A DNA stretch of 38,143 bases from a virus, in the IMG/VR virus record IMGVR_UViG_3300042542_000911, positions 1 to 38,143 of that record; one strand, written 5' to 3'. The translations under genes were made by a program, and so were the position numbers. This document shows, one piece after another, positions 14,216 through 21,013 of the stretch; the stretch's first letter is position 1; each line of letters starts with the position of its first letter. The notes below the pieces were generated by a model. It made no database searches. It saw nothing but the letters and a program-made list of their open reading frames with translations, and was not told the DNA's origin.

Positions 14216-15003
14216 ACGCTTACCTCGCTTGCTGCTGAAATCTTGCGAACGAGCCACAGCGGCGCGGTCGCTACCTTTATAGGGCGGTCCAGATATTGGT
14301 CGATGTCGAAGTCGACCAAGTCTTCAACTGCCTGGTGCATCCGTGCCTCGCTGTCCAGCTCGTCCATTAGCTGTGTGAAATCCAAAGGGAAAACCTCGTG
14401 CCCCGGCTGCGACTGAATGCCGACCACCATCACATGCGGACGCTCGCCGGTCAGCGTTTCGATGCCGTTGCGGTAGAACGCCAGGCGAACGTCGTAGAAC
14501 ATGTTGGCCGCTTGGCTGATGAACTCGTCCTCGCTGGCCGCTGATGTCGTCTTCCAGTCAATCAGCACGCCGCTGGTCAGCATGTCAACCTTGGCGCGGC
14601 ACTCCACGCCGCTGCTTTTATGCGTCCAGAAGATTTCCTTTTCCGTGTGCCCGGTGCCAAGGAACTTGGCCACCTGCTTGCATGCATTCAGGTGTGCCCA
14701 GATACGCTCCAGCCGGGTCCAGTCGTCATCCGTGACAATCGTGCGGCCTGCGTTAGCCTCCTTCCACGCTTTGCCTTCCTTGGTCCGCATGTCGAGCCCA
14801 GCAGGTCGCCGCACTAGGTCCAGCCTGTCAGGGCCACCCAGTTCGATCATCGTGTGAACCAGAGTTCCGAACTGCATCGCCGGCGTGGGTTCGTCCTTGG
14901 GCCAGTCCTGCACTGCGTGGACGTGGTGGAAGGTGATCGGGCATCTTAGGAACTGGGCCAGCTGGCTGCTGGATAGTTCGGGGCGGGAATGGTAGTCGGT
15001 CAT
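14212..15003 (-). CDS. RecE-like PD-(D/E)XK exonuclease
   Basis: A 263-residue nuclease of the exonuclease VIII / PDDEXK group, expected to resect double-stranded DNA for the adjacent RecT. Seen are SSSQLAQFLRCPITFHHV near the start, GTLVHTMIE, and the catalytic core KVDMLTSGVLIDWKTTSAA with the D-then-DxK arrangement, followed by the Gln/Tyr-rich helix ISQAANMFYDVRLAFYRNG. It corresponds to the C-terminal nuclease domain only, as is usual for phage versions. It lies between the DNA methyltransferase and recT. Confidence 0.82.
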   Translation of the reverse strand: MTDYHSRPELSSSQLAQFLRCPITFHHVHAVQDWPKDEPTPAMQFGTLVHTMIELGGPDRLDLVRRPAGLDMRTKEGKAWKEANAGRTIVTDDDWTRLERIWAHLNACKQVAKFLGTGHTEKEIFWTHKSSGVECRAKVDMLTSGVLIDWKTTSAASEDEFISQAANMFYDVRLAFYRNGIETLTGERPHVMVVGIQSQPGHEVFPLDFTQLMDELDSEARMHQAVEDLVDFDIDQYLDRPIKVATAPLWLVRKISAASEVSV

Positions 15004-15012
15004 GGGCTTGTC

Positions 15013-15927
15013 CTAAAAAAGTGACGGTTGATTCAACTTCGCTTCTTCGTCCGCGAGGAACTTGCTGGCCCATTCAAAATAGGACTGCTTCAGTTCGACG
15101 CCGATAAACTTGCGGCCAGTCTGCACGCTGACCACGCCCTCGCTGCCAATGCCAGCAAACGGACTCAGCACGACATCGCCTTCGTTCGTCCACAGCTCCA
15201 GACACCGCTCGATAACATCCAATTGCAGCGGGCAAATGTGCCGGTCGTCTGCTTCCTCTCTGGCCATGCGTCCATTCAGCGTCCGGCTCTGGTTGATATC
15301 CATCCAGACCGGGCTGGCGTACCGCTGCCAGACATCAATGCTCAAGTCGCCATTGTTGTCAAACGTGGACTGGTCGCCGATGAACCGCTCGAACCGACCG
15401 CTGACTGGGCTTTCGTTGTCGCCGCCTTTGCGAAATGTGCAAACGTAGTCGGGGATGCCTTGGCGTGAACGGCAACTGTCCTTTGTGATCTGCTTGTGCA
15501 GCAGGCCCAGAGCCTTGGTTCGCTGCATCTCTACAACCGGGTCTTTCCAAATCACAACTTCAGAATGCAAGATAAACCCGGCGTCGATCATTGTTTGTTC
15601 GATTCCATTCCGAAACGGCTTAATGCCGATGTATCCGTCTCGCTGCTGAACCGCCGGAACATTGCAGCAATGGACGCTGACCAGCCTGCCCGGTTTAATC
15701 AGTCGATAAAGCTGGTCCGACAGAAAGCGGTAGTGCGTGAAAAACTCCTCATCCGTCTCGCAGTTGCCCATGTCCCGCTCGCTGTCGCTGTAAACGTAGA
15801 GCGACGCAAACGGCGGACTGAACACGGAATAATCAATCGACTCATCCGGCAGTCCTTGCAGCACCTCGCAGCAGTCGCCTCGAAACAGATGCCACCTCTC
15901 GCCTTTAGCCTGGTCTATCACTTGCAT
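15013..15927 (-). CDS. DNA (N4-cytosine/N6-adenine) methyltransferase, beta class
   Basis: A 304-residue DNA methyltransferase. The catalytic motif FSPPF (about residues 36-40) comes first and the AdoMet-binding motif LSPFAGIGSEGVV (about 258-270) last, the order of beta-class enzymes. SPPF/SPPY favours N4-cytosine methylation, but this is not decisive. It may protect phage DNA or mark it for packaging or replication. The last residues (NQPSLF) resemble a sliding-clamp-binding QxxLF peptide. It overlaps the end of the helicase gene by ten bases, with GGAG eight bases before its ATG. Confidence 0.85.
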   Translation of the reverse strand: MQVIDQAKGERWHLFRGDCCEVLQGLPDESIDYSVFSPPFASLYVYSDSERDMGNCETDEEFFTHYRFLSDQLYRLIKPGRLVSVHCCNVPAVQQRDGYIGIKPFRNGIEQTMIDAGFILHSEVVIWKDPVVEMQRTKALGLLHKQITKDSCRSRQGIPDYVCTFRKGGDNESPVSGRFERFIGDQSTFDNNGDLSIDVWQRYASPVWMDINQSRTLNGRMAREEADDRHICPLQLDVIERCLELWTNEGDVVLSPFAGIGSEGVVSVQTGRKFIGVELKQSYFEWASKFLADEEAKLNQPSLF

Positions 15928-17870
15928 GCCACTGCTCCTTCAATAAAACTCGGAACCTGAATCGATACGCTTGGGCGGTAACGCTGCTTCAGCATGTCAC
16001 CGTTCCATTCGATGCCGTTACTGCGAGACATCGCCTGAGCCATCCCTGATTGCATAACGGCGTGGTCGCTTTCCTTGCGGGCCACTGCCGACTCAATCGC
16101 ACTGTCGCTGTCTGCGATCACGATATGAATCTTGACCGGCTTTTTCTGGCCGAACCGCCACGAACGCCTGACTGCTTGGTAGTACGCCTCGAATGAGTAA
16201 CTCAGCCCAGCGAAAATCTGCGTGTCGCAGTGCTGGAGATTTACACCAAATCCGAAAATGCTAGGTTTTGTAATCAGTATTGGATGAAATGTATTTAATT
16301 GCGGTTTGCAGCAGTTCAATTGAGTCATTGAATCCGCCGATTGACGTGTTGCACTTTGTGCATAGCAAGCCACGGACCCTTCCAGTTTCGTGGCAGTGGT
16401 CAATATGCAATCGCTCGCCTCGCCTGTTGCTTGCTTTTGTTGTTCCGCAAATCGCACATCCTCCGTTCTGTCGCTCAAGGATTTCTGCGTAAATGACGCT
16501 GGTGATTCCGTATTTTCTGCAAAGTTGCTCGTGACGCTGTTCTCTCGTCCTTCTCTTTGCATATCCAATGCACTTGCTTCTAAACTCTGCGTCTGATGCG
16601 TACAAGGATCTCCGCTTAGCGTTGTTTTTTTCTGCTTGCTCTTTTGTTTTCTTAAACTTATCTGGATTCCTGCGTCTGTACTCTTCCATGTACTGCTTTC
16701 TTCGTTCTCTATTTTCTGACATCCATTTGGCTGCTGCTGCAATCTTTTTGGCTCTGTTTTTCCTGTGGTAATCTCGCTGGTACGTGTCGCTTTTTTGCAT
16801 CGCATCATTCCTTTGCGATTAGGCTTGCTTGTTAATCCGCAAAACCATTCAAGTGCTTGATCCTTAAACTCCTCTGTATCGTCACCGCGAACCTCGACCG
16901 CATCCGGCAGATGCTTCCGTAGTTCGTCGGCCTCGTAATTGGTATCGCACCAAATCAGCACCGGGCCGCTGGTAGCCTTGGCCAGTTCCGCCGCCCGTTT
17001 ACACCTGGCCTCATTCGTCAGCCGCTTTTCTTCGTGCATCGTCGTGGCACTAATGCCCGCTGTGTTGAACAGCATGCCGCTCGGTGCGTTGTCGATTTCT
17101 GGCGTGACGTGGTGCCGCTCAATAATCATTTGCGGCAACGCGTATCCAGCATCCTCGCCGCCGATATCCGATGGCTTGCTAATACAGACCGCCCACTGGC
17201 TGACCCATGACCAGAAGTCACGCTCGGCATGACCACGCAAACGCCACTTGCTGGTATCGCCGCTATCGTGGACGAAGTACCGATTGAGCATGTCCACCGG
17301 CTCGCAGATGCCAAGGAACTCAGCGTGGTTGCCCAGTTCCATATGATCATTCGGTGCGGGTGTCGCCGTGCAGGCCAGCCGGAATCGAGTCTGGCCGTAA
17401 CTCTCTTTCAGCAGCTTCCGCGTGACGCTGTTCATCCCCTTGAGAATCGACGATTCATCCAGCACGACGCCGCAGAACGTGGCCGGGTTGAACTTGTGCA
17501 GCTTCTCATAGTTGATCAAGTTGATGCCGTTGATGACTTCGTCCTGGCTGTCGGCCACGGTCACCGGCGAATCAATTCCGAACTTCTCCGCCTCGCGTTT
17601 GGTCTGGCTGCGGACTCCGACTGGGCAATGAACCACGACTGGCAAGCCGCAGTGCTGATGAACCAGCCGTGCCCATTCAAGCTGCTGTAGCGTCTTACCC
17701 AGCCCGCATTCCTCGAACAGTGCCGCGCGTCCTCGCTTGATTGCCCACTGAACCGCCCGCTTCTGCCAATCAAACAGGTTCTGATTTAGCTTGTCGGTCC
17801 CGATGTCGAATCCGTATGCCTCGACTCGCCGCTGCTTCCGCTTGATAAACGCTTCGTAATCCGTGACCAT
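15918..17870 (-). CDS. SNF2-type DNA helicase carrying an HNH-gene insertion
   Basis: A superfamily 2 helicase of the phage SNF2-like group. Motif I is EECGLGKT (about residues 53-60), motif II LDESS (137-141) and motif III ACTATPAP (166-173). Motifs V-VI are ITKPSIFGFGVNLQH and YQAVRRSWRFGQ. Between the end of motif IV (EWFCG, residue 345) and motif V (from residue 531) lies a foreign stretch of about 185 codons, the DNA of an HNH gene read in another frame. It contains no stop, so the helicase frame runs through. Without it the protein would be about 466 residues, the usual size. An ATG 15 bases further upstream is an alternative start. Confidence 0.82.
   Translation of the reverse strand: MVTDYEAFIKRKQRRVEAYGFDIGTDKLNQNLFDWQKRAVQWAIKRGRAALFEECGLGKTLQQLEWARLVHQHCGLPVVVHCPVGVRSQTKREAEKFGIDSPVTVADSQDEVINGINLINYEKLHKFNPATFCGVVLDESSILKGMNSVTRKLLKESYGQTRFRLACTATPAPNDHMELGNHAEFLGICEPVDMLNRYFVHDSGDTSKWRLRGHAERDFWSWVSQWAVCISKPSDIGGEDAGYALPQMIIERHHVTPEIDNAPSGMLFNTAGISATTMHEEKRLTNEARCKRAAELAKATSGPVLIWCDTNYEADELRKHLPDAVEVRGDDTEEFKDQALEWFCGLTSKPNRKGMMRCKKATRTSEITTGKTEPKRLQQQPNGCQKIENEESSTWKSTDAGIQISLRKQKSKQKKTTLSGDPCTHQTQSLEASALDMQREGRENSVTSNFAENTESPASFTQKSLSDRTEDVRFAEQQKQATGEASDCILTTATKLEGSVACYAQSATRQSADSMTQLNCCKPQLNTFHPILITKPSIFGFGVNLQHCDTQIFAGLSYSFEAYYQAVRRSWRFGQKKPVKIHIVIADSDSAIESAVARKESDHAVMQSGMAQAMSRSNGIEWNGDMLKQRYRPSVSIQVPSFIEGAVACK
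16261..16800 (-). CDS. HNH (endonuclease VII-type) homing-like endonuclease nested in helicase gene
   Basis: A 179-residue nuclease read in a different frame of the same strand as the surrounding helicase. The N-terminal half is very basic and helical (KKIAAAAKWMSENRERRKQY). The C-terminal half has the recombination endonuclease VII signature: CAICG, RLHIDHCHETGRVRGLLC, then CTKCNTSIGGFND. A ribosome site AAAGGA stands eight bases before its ATG. Its last codons and its TAG stop are built from the DNA of helicase motif V. Base composition is clearly more AT-rich than the flanks, suggesting transfer. It is likely a mobile selfish gene. Confidence 0.88.
   Translation of the reverse strand: MQKSDTYQRDYHRKNRAKKIAAAAKWMSENRERRKQYMEEYRRRNPDKFKKTKEQAEKNNAKRRSLYASDAEFRSKCIGYAKRRTREQRHEQLCRKYGITSVIYAEILERQNGGCAICGTTKASNRRGERLHIDHCHETGRVRGLLCTKCNTSIGGFNDSIELLQTAIKYISSNTDYKT
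16281..16835 (-). mobile_element. HNH-gene insertion within helicase gene (approximate limits)
   Basis: The stretch interrupting the helicase between EWFCG and the motif V strand is about 555 bases, a multiple of three. It consists almost wholly of the HNH gene, with only about 35 bases on its upstream side and none downstream. There is no room for a separate group I or group II ribozyme core, and no intein splicing motifs are visible. Limits are set by where helicase family similarity stops and resumes and may be off by a few codons. Confidence 0.65.
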
Positions 17871-18058
17871 TCCACCAGTCCCCATATAGCCAGCCCACAG
17901 TAAACCGCCTGCAATGCCGCCTGTGCGTAGATGCCGTGCATAATGTCGACCACGCACCAAGCCGCATTGGTTACCGTCCAGATTGCAAAGCACTCTTTTC
18001 GGTGTTTAATATTCAGCACCGTTGCCAGCAGTGATGCCGATGCCAGTAGCCACATCAT
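17786..18058 (-). CDS. Small three-helix membrane protein (PnuC-like segment)
   Basis: A 90-residue protein with about three membrane helices (MMWLLASASLLATVLNI; CFAIWTVTNAAWCVVDIMHG; QAALQAVYCGLAIWGLVEW) and a polar tail. Short phage proteins of this pattern (W-x3-N-x2-W, GxxxQAxLxxVYxxLxxWG) resemble a piece of PnuC-type transporters and are common next to early genes. The start overlaps the stop of the previous gene (ATGA). Its tail overlaps the helicase start by about 85 bases. Function unknown. Confidence 0.6.
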   Translation of the reverse strand: MMWLLASASLLATVLNIKHRKECFAIWTVTNAAWCVVDIMHGIYAQAALQAVYCGLAIWGLVEWSRITKRLSSGSSGESRHTDSTSGPTS

Positions 18059-18246
18059 CGAACCGGCTCCGTGAGACATTCGATCACGTAGTAGTCCGCG
18101 TTCCATCGCTCGACCGCTCCGGCGTCCAATCCAGCCGCCTCGCAGATTTCGGCAACGGTCGTCATCCATGCCGGAATGTAGACCGCGTTACGGATTCGCA
18201 GCCGCTTAAATGTTTCAAGCTTGTCGTGTAGTTGTTTGGATGTCAC
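18055..18246 (-). CDS. Hypothetical small early protein
   Basis: A 63-residue protein (TSKQLHDKLETFKRLRIRN, ending YYVIECLTEPVR) of mixed charge. I chose a GTG start overlapping the previous stop (GTGA) with GGAGG eight bases upstream; an ATG 45 bases earlier would overlap the preceding gene. The AWMTTVAEICEAAGLDAGAV segment could be a short helix-turn-helix, but that is weak. No family recognised. Confidence 0.5.
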   Translation of the reverse strand: MTSKQLHDKLETFKRLRIRNAVYIPAWMTTVAEICEAAGLDAGAVERWNADYYVIECLTEPVR

Positions 18247-18566
18247 TCGCTCACCCTCCACGCTTCCGCCAATTTCCCCGTCACACCACACCGCTGAATT
18301 CCGACAACTTTGATCATCCGCGCCCGCTCAACTTCCGCCGCTCGTTTCCTCACCGACTCCGCATTGACTGCCAGTCCCATCGCCACTGCCTTGGCACCGA
18401 CTTCGTTTGCCGTTGCCGGTTTGCCGATGGCTGTCAGTGCCGCCAAAAATGCCGCTTGCAACTGGCCAATCTTCGGCTTGATTTCCTCGGCCGCTGTCCG
18501 GCTCGTCATCGGATCACCTGCCCGTGCCAGTGCTGGTTCAACGTCAAACAGACTTAGCTGATTCAT
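18243..18566 (-). CDS. Winged-helix-like protein with N-terminal clamp-binding motif
   Basis: A 107-residue protein that begins MNQLSLFDVEP. QLSLF is the consensus peptide by which bacterial proteins bind the sliding clamp. The rest (DPMTSRTAAEEIKPKIGQ, then PATANEVGAKAVAMG, ESVRKRAAEVERARMI, AEAWRV) has the layout of a small winged-helix DNA-binding domain. It lies in the early region between the DUF3310-like gene and a small unknown gene. A regulator or replisome-tethered factor is inferred. Confidence 0.6.
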   Translation of the reverse strand: MNQLSLFDVEPALARAGDPMTSRTAAEEIKPKIGQLQAAFLAALTAIGKPATANEVGAKAVAMGLAVNAESVRKRAAEVERARMIKVVGIQRCGVTGKLAEAWRVSE

Positions 18567-18777
18567 CGCTCGCCTCCCGCCGTCTAATTTCCCTGTCGAT
18601 GTACCACGCCGCTTTCCGCAGGTCTTCCACTGCGTCTTGTTTCAAGCCGGCTCGCCATACGTACTTGATGACGTTGCCAAGGCAGTAATTAAAATGCTGC
18701 GTTACCTCGATACACTCCACGCCGCTGGGATGCTGGCGATAGTGCTGCGGGTTGATACTGTCAGGCTGGGTCGACAT
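18544..18777 (-). CDS. DUF3310-type phage protein
   Basis: A 77-residue protein containing INPQHYRQHPSGVECIEV, then HFNYCLGNVIKYVWRAGLK and DLRKAAWYIDREI. This is the hallmark pattern of the small phage DUF3310 family, which I recall being linked to nucleotide metabolism through T7 gp1.7-like proteins; that function is not assured here. I use the ATG with GGAGG nine bases upstream rather than the one three codons earlier, which touches the ribosome site. It overlaps the next gene by 23 bases. Confidence 0.8.
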   Translation of the reverse strand: MSTQPDSINPQHYRQHPSGVECIEVTQHFNYCLGNVIKYVWRAGLKQDAVEDLRKAAWYIDREIRRREASDESAKSV

Positions 18778-19090
18778 CGTCTTCATCCTCCTCAGCCAAC
18801 TCCCTGATACGTTCGACCAGCGACTGGCAGTCAGGCCACGGACTTGGCCGCTGCATCACTTCAGGCAGCACGCTGTCCAGCAGGCCCAGCACGGCGGTCG
18901 TTCGCTCAGTCAGTCGCAGGTCAGGCGTTGTCACCATCAGCACCGGGTAGGCATCGACATCGATGGCGGTTACTTCCATCATCTCGCCGCACCACTTCAC
19001 CTTGGCCGATAAACACTCAGGGCTGAACGCCTGAATCTGATAGCCGGGGATTCCGAATCGCAGCATTTCCAAGAATTGCACTGGTGTCAT
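18761..19090 (-). CDS. Hypothetical early protein with acidic tail
   Basis: A 109-residue soluble protein (MTPVQFLEMLRFGIPGYQ) with a strand-rich middle and a very acidic C-terminus (ELAEEDEDDVDPA). The ATG overlaps the previous stop (ATGA). Acidic tails in early phage proteins sometimes mimic DNA or bind basic host proteins, but nothing specific can be shown. No family recognised. Confidence 0.6.
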   Translation of the reverse strand: MTPVQFLEMLRFGIPGYQIQAFSPECLSAKVKWCGEMMEVTAIDVDAYPVLMVTTPDLRLTERTTAVLGLLDSVLPEVMQRPSPWPDCQSLVERIRELAEEDEDDVDPA

Positions 19091-19473
19091 CGGAGTCCGT
19101 CTCCTACGCACGCCTCGACCTTGACTTCAACCCGGCATAGCGGCTGCTTCTCCTCGCGGCTCGCTTCGACTAGTGCTTGCTCCCATGTTTCACGCAGCAG
19201 GCCGGGACCGTTGTCGTAGATGTTCAGCCAGTAGGTGCGTCGAACATGCGGCTTAAACTCGCGCCCGATATCATGGATGTCATCCAGCCCAAGAAAAACG
19301 CTGCCATCTAGTCGCCAAATTTTCGGCACCCAAAAATCGTCGCCGCGAGCATCTACCAGCTTGTACCGCCCAACCAGCATTCCATCCGACACAGCATCAA
19401 CCACGGCTTCGCGTCCGTTGCGTGTCGTGTACTTGCCAACTTCGAGCGTTCTCATTTGAATTTGCGTTGTCAT
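19087..19473 (-). CDS. Hypothetical early protein
   Basis: A 128-residue protein (MTTQIQMRTLEVGKYTTRNG) with a compact beta-rich N-terminal part (VLVGRYKL-like strands, DFWVPKIWRLDG) and a helical C-terminal part. The start has GGAGG five bases upstream and lies two bases after the previous stop. Sequence further upstream in the same frame only shadows the neighbouring gene. No known domain recognised. Confidence 0.6.
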   Translation of the reverse strand: MTTQIQMRTLEVGKYTTRNGREAVVDAVSDGMLVGRYKLVDARGDDFWVPKIWRLDGSVFLGLDDIHDIGREFKPHVRRTYWLNIYDNGPGLLRETWEQALVEASREEKQPLCRVEVKVEACVGDGLR

Positions 19474-19474
19474 C

Positions 19475-19798
19475 TCACCCTCCAATCGCCACGACCATCG
19501 AACCGACCACCACCAACGCCGCCAGTGCAAACACGCACCAGAAAACAAACTCAGCTCGGTCGCCGTGCCGCTTGTCAGCCTCGGCGATCTCGTCCTCAAC
19601 ACTGGCTTCCTGTTGTTCCAGCCAGCGATAAATCTCCAGCCGGATGTCAGCGGGTATCTGCCTGGCGTTTCGTAAGTAGGCCCGCATGGTGCCGCAGCTC
19701 CACTCATGGCAGGTTCGTGTCCAGTTGCAGCACGGCACCGATACCAGAATCAGGCCATTGCTGCGGACGGCCTCCCATGTTCTTGCAATTGTCTGCAT
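19475..19798 (-). CDS. Membrane-anchored hypothetical protein
   Basis: A 107-residue protein with a Cys-rich N-terminal section (VPCCNWTRTCHEWSC), a helical middle and one C-terminal membrane segment (VFWCVFALAALVVVGSMVVA). GGAG lies eight bases before the ATG. It is the first gene after the short terminator hairpin. The Cys/His cluster might bind zinc. Function unknown. Confidence 0.6.
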   Translation of the reverse strand: MQTIARTWEAVRSNGLILVSVPCCNWTRTCHEWSCGTMRAYLRNARQIPADIRLEIYRWLEQQEASVEDEIAEADKRHGDRAEFVFWCVFALAALVVVGSMVVAIGG

Positions 19799-19813
19799 CG
19801 CATTTGCTCCCAG

Positions 19814-19834
19814 AAAAAAAGGCCATCCGTGGCC
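19814..19834 (-). terminator. Rho-independent terminator between early operons
   Basis: On the transcribed strand a perfect 5-bp GC-rich stem, GGCCA-CGGA-TGGCC, is followed at once by seven U residues. It lies just after the stop of the 146-residue early gene and before the start of the membrane-anchored protein. It would end or attenuate the transcript that begins at the repressor. The stem is short, so read-through is likely. Confidence 0.7.
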
Positions 19835-19848
19835 AACCTTGAATCCTG

Positions 19849-20289
19849 CTAATCCATCACCTTGACGATCCTCGTCTCCGCTCCCACGGTCTTAACCGAA
19901 GACCGCAGCTCCCTAACTGCATCCGACCAGCCCTCTTGAAACTTGCGGCACTGTTCGGCAATCTCTTCCGGTGTCGGGTCGGTAAATATCTGACCCTCGC
20001 CCGTTTCCTCTTGGCGATAGTGCGATACCGATTGCCGGGCTGATGCTTCGTTGTTGGCTTTCCGCAGGCCCTTGAAGTAGTCAAAGCATTGCTCGAACAC
20101 GTCAGCGGCTTCGGCCTTTTCCTTTGCCTCGGCGATGCGGCCAGCGAGTCGCAGCCGGGCCGACTCACGCTTCAAGCTGGTGCGTTTGTTGCGAAGATAC
20201 GCGGCCATGTCGAAAACGATTCGTGCCAGTGCTTCACGGTGCAGGGTGTCTGCCTGCGCGAAGTCGTCGGCGAATGGTTGCTTGGTCAA
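19849..20289 (-). CDS. Hypothetical helical early protein
   Basis: A 146-residue, mostly helical, highly charged protein (ARIVFDMAAYLRNKRTSLKR, then FEQCFDYFKGLRKANNEA). It starts in a four-base overlap with the preceding gene and ends just before a terminator, so it closes the first early operon behind the HTH gene. Coiled-coil character is likely. No family recognised. Confidence 0.6.
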   Translation of the reverse strand: MTKQPFADDFAQADTLHREALARIVFDMAAYLRNKRTSLKRESARLRLAGRIAEAKEKAEAADVFEQCFDYFKGLRKANNEASARQSVSHYRQEETGEGQIFTDPTPEEIAEQCRKFQEGWSDAVRELRSSVKTVGAETRIVKVMD

Positions 20290-20492
20290 ACAATCCCTCG
20301 CAGTCTGCGGACTCGCCGCAAATCTCTCTGACGCTTCAGTTCCAGCTGCCGCTGATGGCCAGCAAACATCTGAACCATCTCGCTCACCCTATAACCTTCC
20401 GCACGCCTTGCCATCTCGTCATCACTCCAGCCGCTGCGGATTTGCTGTAGCCGTTCCATTTCCTCACATGTCAATTCCAAGTTCAAAATCAT
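20286..20492 (-). CDS. Hypothetical small early protein
   Basis: A 68-residue basic protein (TCEEMERLQQIRSGWSDDEM, ending RDLRRVRRLRGIV). The centre (SDDEMARRAEGYRVSEMVQM) looks like a small helix-turn-helix, compatible with DNA binding, but this is weak. It overlaps both the 31-residue gene upstream and the next gene downstream by four bases, so the three are translationally coupled. Confidence 0.55.
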   Translation of the reverse strand: MILNLELTCEEMERLQQIRSGWSDDEMARRAEGYRVSEMVQMFAGHQRQLELKRQRDLRRVRRLRGIV

Positions 20493-20584
20493 GCCAGCAC
20501 CTCAAGCAATAGCCCTACTCGATAGTTTACATTCGCCGCCACGTATTGCAGCAGCCGAATCCTCGGCAACGTGTACGATTCCAT
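20489..20584 (-). CDS. 31-residue coupled small protein
   Basis: A short frame of 31 codons starting MESYTLPRIRLLQY. It has a ribosome site (AGGTG, six bases before the ATG), and its stop overlaps the next start in ATGA form. The product is basic and amphipathic. Coupling and the ribosome site are the evidence; with only 31 codons, coding status remains open. It could also be a leader peptide that tunes translation of the next gene. Confidence 0.45.
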   Translation of the reverse strand: MESYTLPRIRLLQYVAANVNYRVGLLLEVLA

Positions 20585-20625
20585 CCGTTCACCTGTTCGC
20601 TATAGTTTCCAGTATCGCAAAAAAA

Positions 20626-20817
20626 CTACGTGCATTCGCTGATTGAAATACCAAGCACCTTGGCCGCTCTGACTGCCAGCTTGAGACTGACGCCGCGTTT
20701 GCCTCGGACAACGTAACTCAACATCGAATGCGTACAACCTATTTCGGCAGCGGCACGGCGTAAACTCCAGCCCTTTTGCCGAATGCGTTTCTCAATTTGT
20801 TTTGCGAACTTGTCCAT
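20626..20817 (-). CDS. Cro/CI-type helix-turn-helix regulator
   Basis: A 63-residue protein that is a single HTH_3 domain: GWSLRRAAAEIGCTHSMLSY provides the helix-turn-helix and GVSLKLAVRAAKVLGI the closing helices. There is no oligomerisation or autocleavage domain, as in Cro-type or minimal repressors. It opens the leftward early operon. A perfect palindrome (GTAAC-GGCT-GTTAC) twelve bases before its start is a likely binding site, implying autoregulation. Confidence 0.8.
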   Translation of the reverse strand: MDKFAKQIEKRIRQKGWSLRRAAAEIGCTHSMLSYVVRGKRGVSLKLAVRAAKVLGISISECT

Positions 20818-20828
20818 GCCAGGCGATT

Positions 20829-20842
20829 GTAACGGCTGTTAC
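20829..20842. promoter_or_regulatory. Palindromic operator candidate upstream of HTH gene
   Basis: The 14-base sequence GTAACGGCTGTTAC is a perfect inverted repeat of GTAAC. More GTAAC half-sites occur at 20886-20890 and 20899-20903. The nonamer CCCCGTAAA occurs twice, at 20908-20916 and 20967-20975. All lie in the intergenic region in front of the HTH gene. I did not find a convincing -35/-10 pair. Binding by the HTH protein is inferred. Confidence 0.5.
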
Positions 20843-21013
20843 CACTAACGCAAGCCGACAATCGGAAAATATTTTGCCAAGTGTCGTAACCCCGCACGGT
20901 AACAAAACCCCGTAAATTCCCGCCGTTTTCCCGTGCAGGAAAATTAACCGAACAGGCCCAGCCCGGCCCCGTAAAATGACACTGGCGAGCAGGTCAGGCA
21001 TGGAGGCGGGGCA
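20843..21013. other. Intergenic control region between metallophosphoesterase and HTH genes
   Basis: Together with the adjacent palindrome this is the main longer non-coding stretch of the early region. It contains the repeated GTAAC and CCCCGTAAA elements and an AT-rich patch (AAAATATTTT at about 20866-20875). It precedes both the leftward HTH operon and a possible rightward micro-ORF, so divergent promoters are plausible, but none is recognisable with confidence. Confidence 0.45.

Noticed and set aside
16281-16835. Group I intron or intein in the helicase gene
   Set aside because: The insert is almost entirely the HNH gene, leaves no space for a ribozyme core, and the HNH stop lies inside the downstream helicase motif; no intein Cys/His-Asn splicing blocks are seen.
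19474-19707. N-terminal extension of the 128-residue early protein
   Set aside because: The extra 78 codons only shadow the neighbouring membrane protein gene, whereas the internal ATG has GGAGG at good spacing.
20585-20625. Terminator after the HTH gene
   Set aside because: There is a T-run on the transcribed strand but no GC-rich stem immediately before it.
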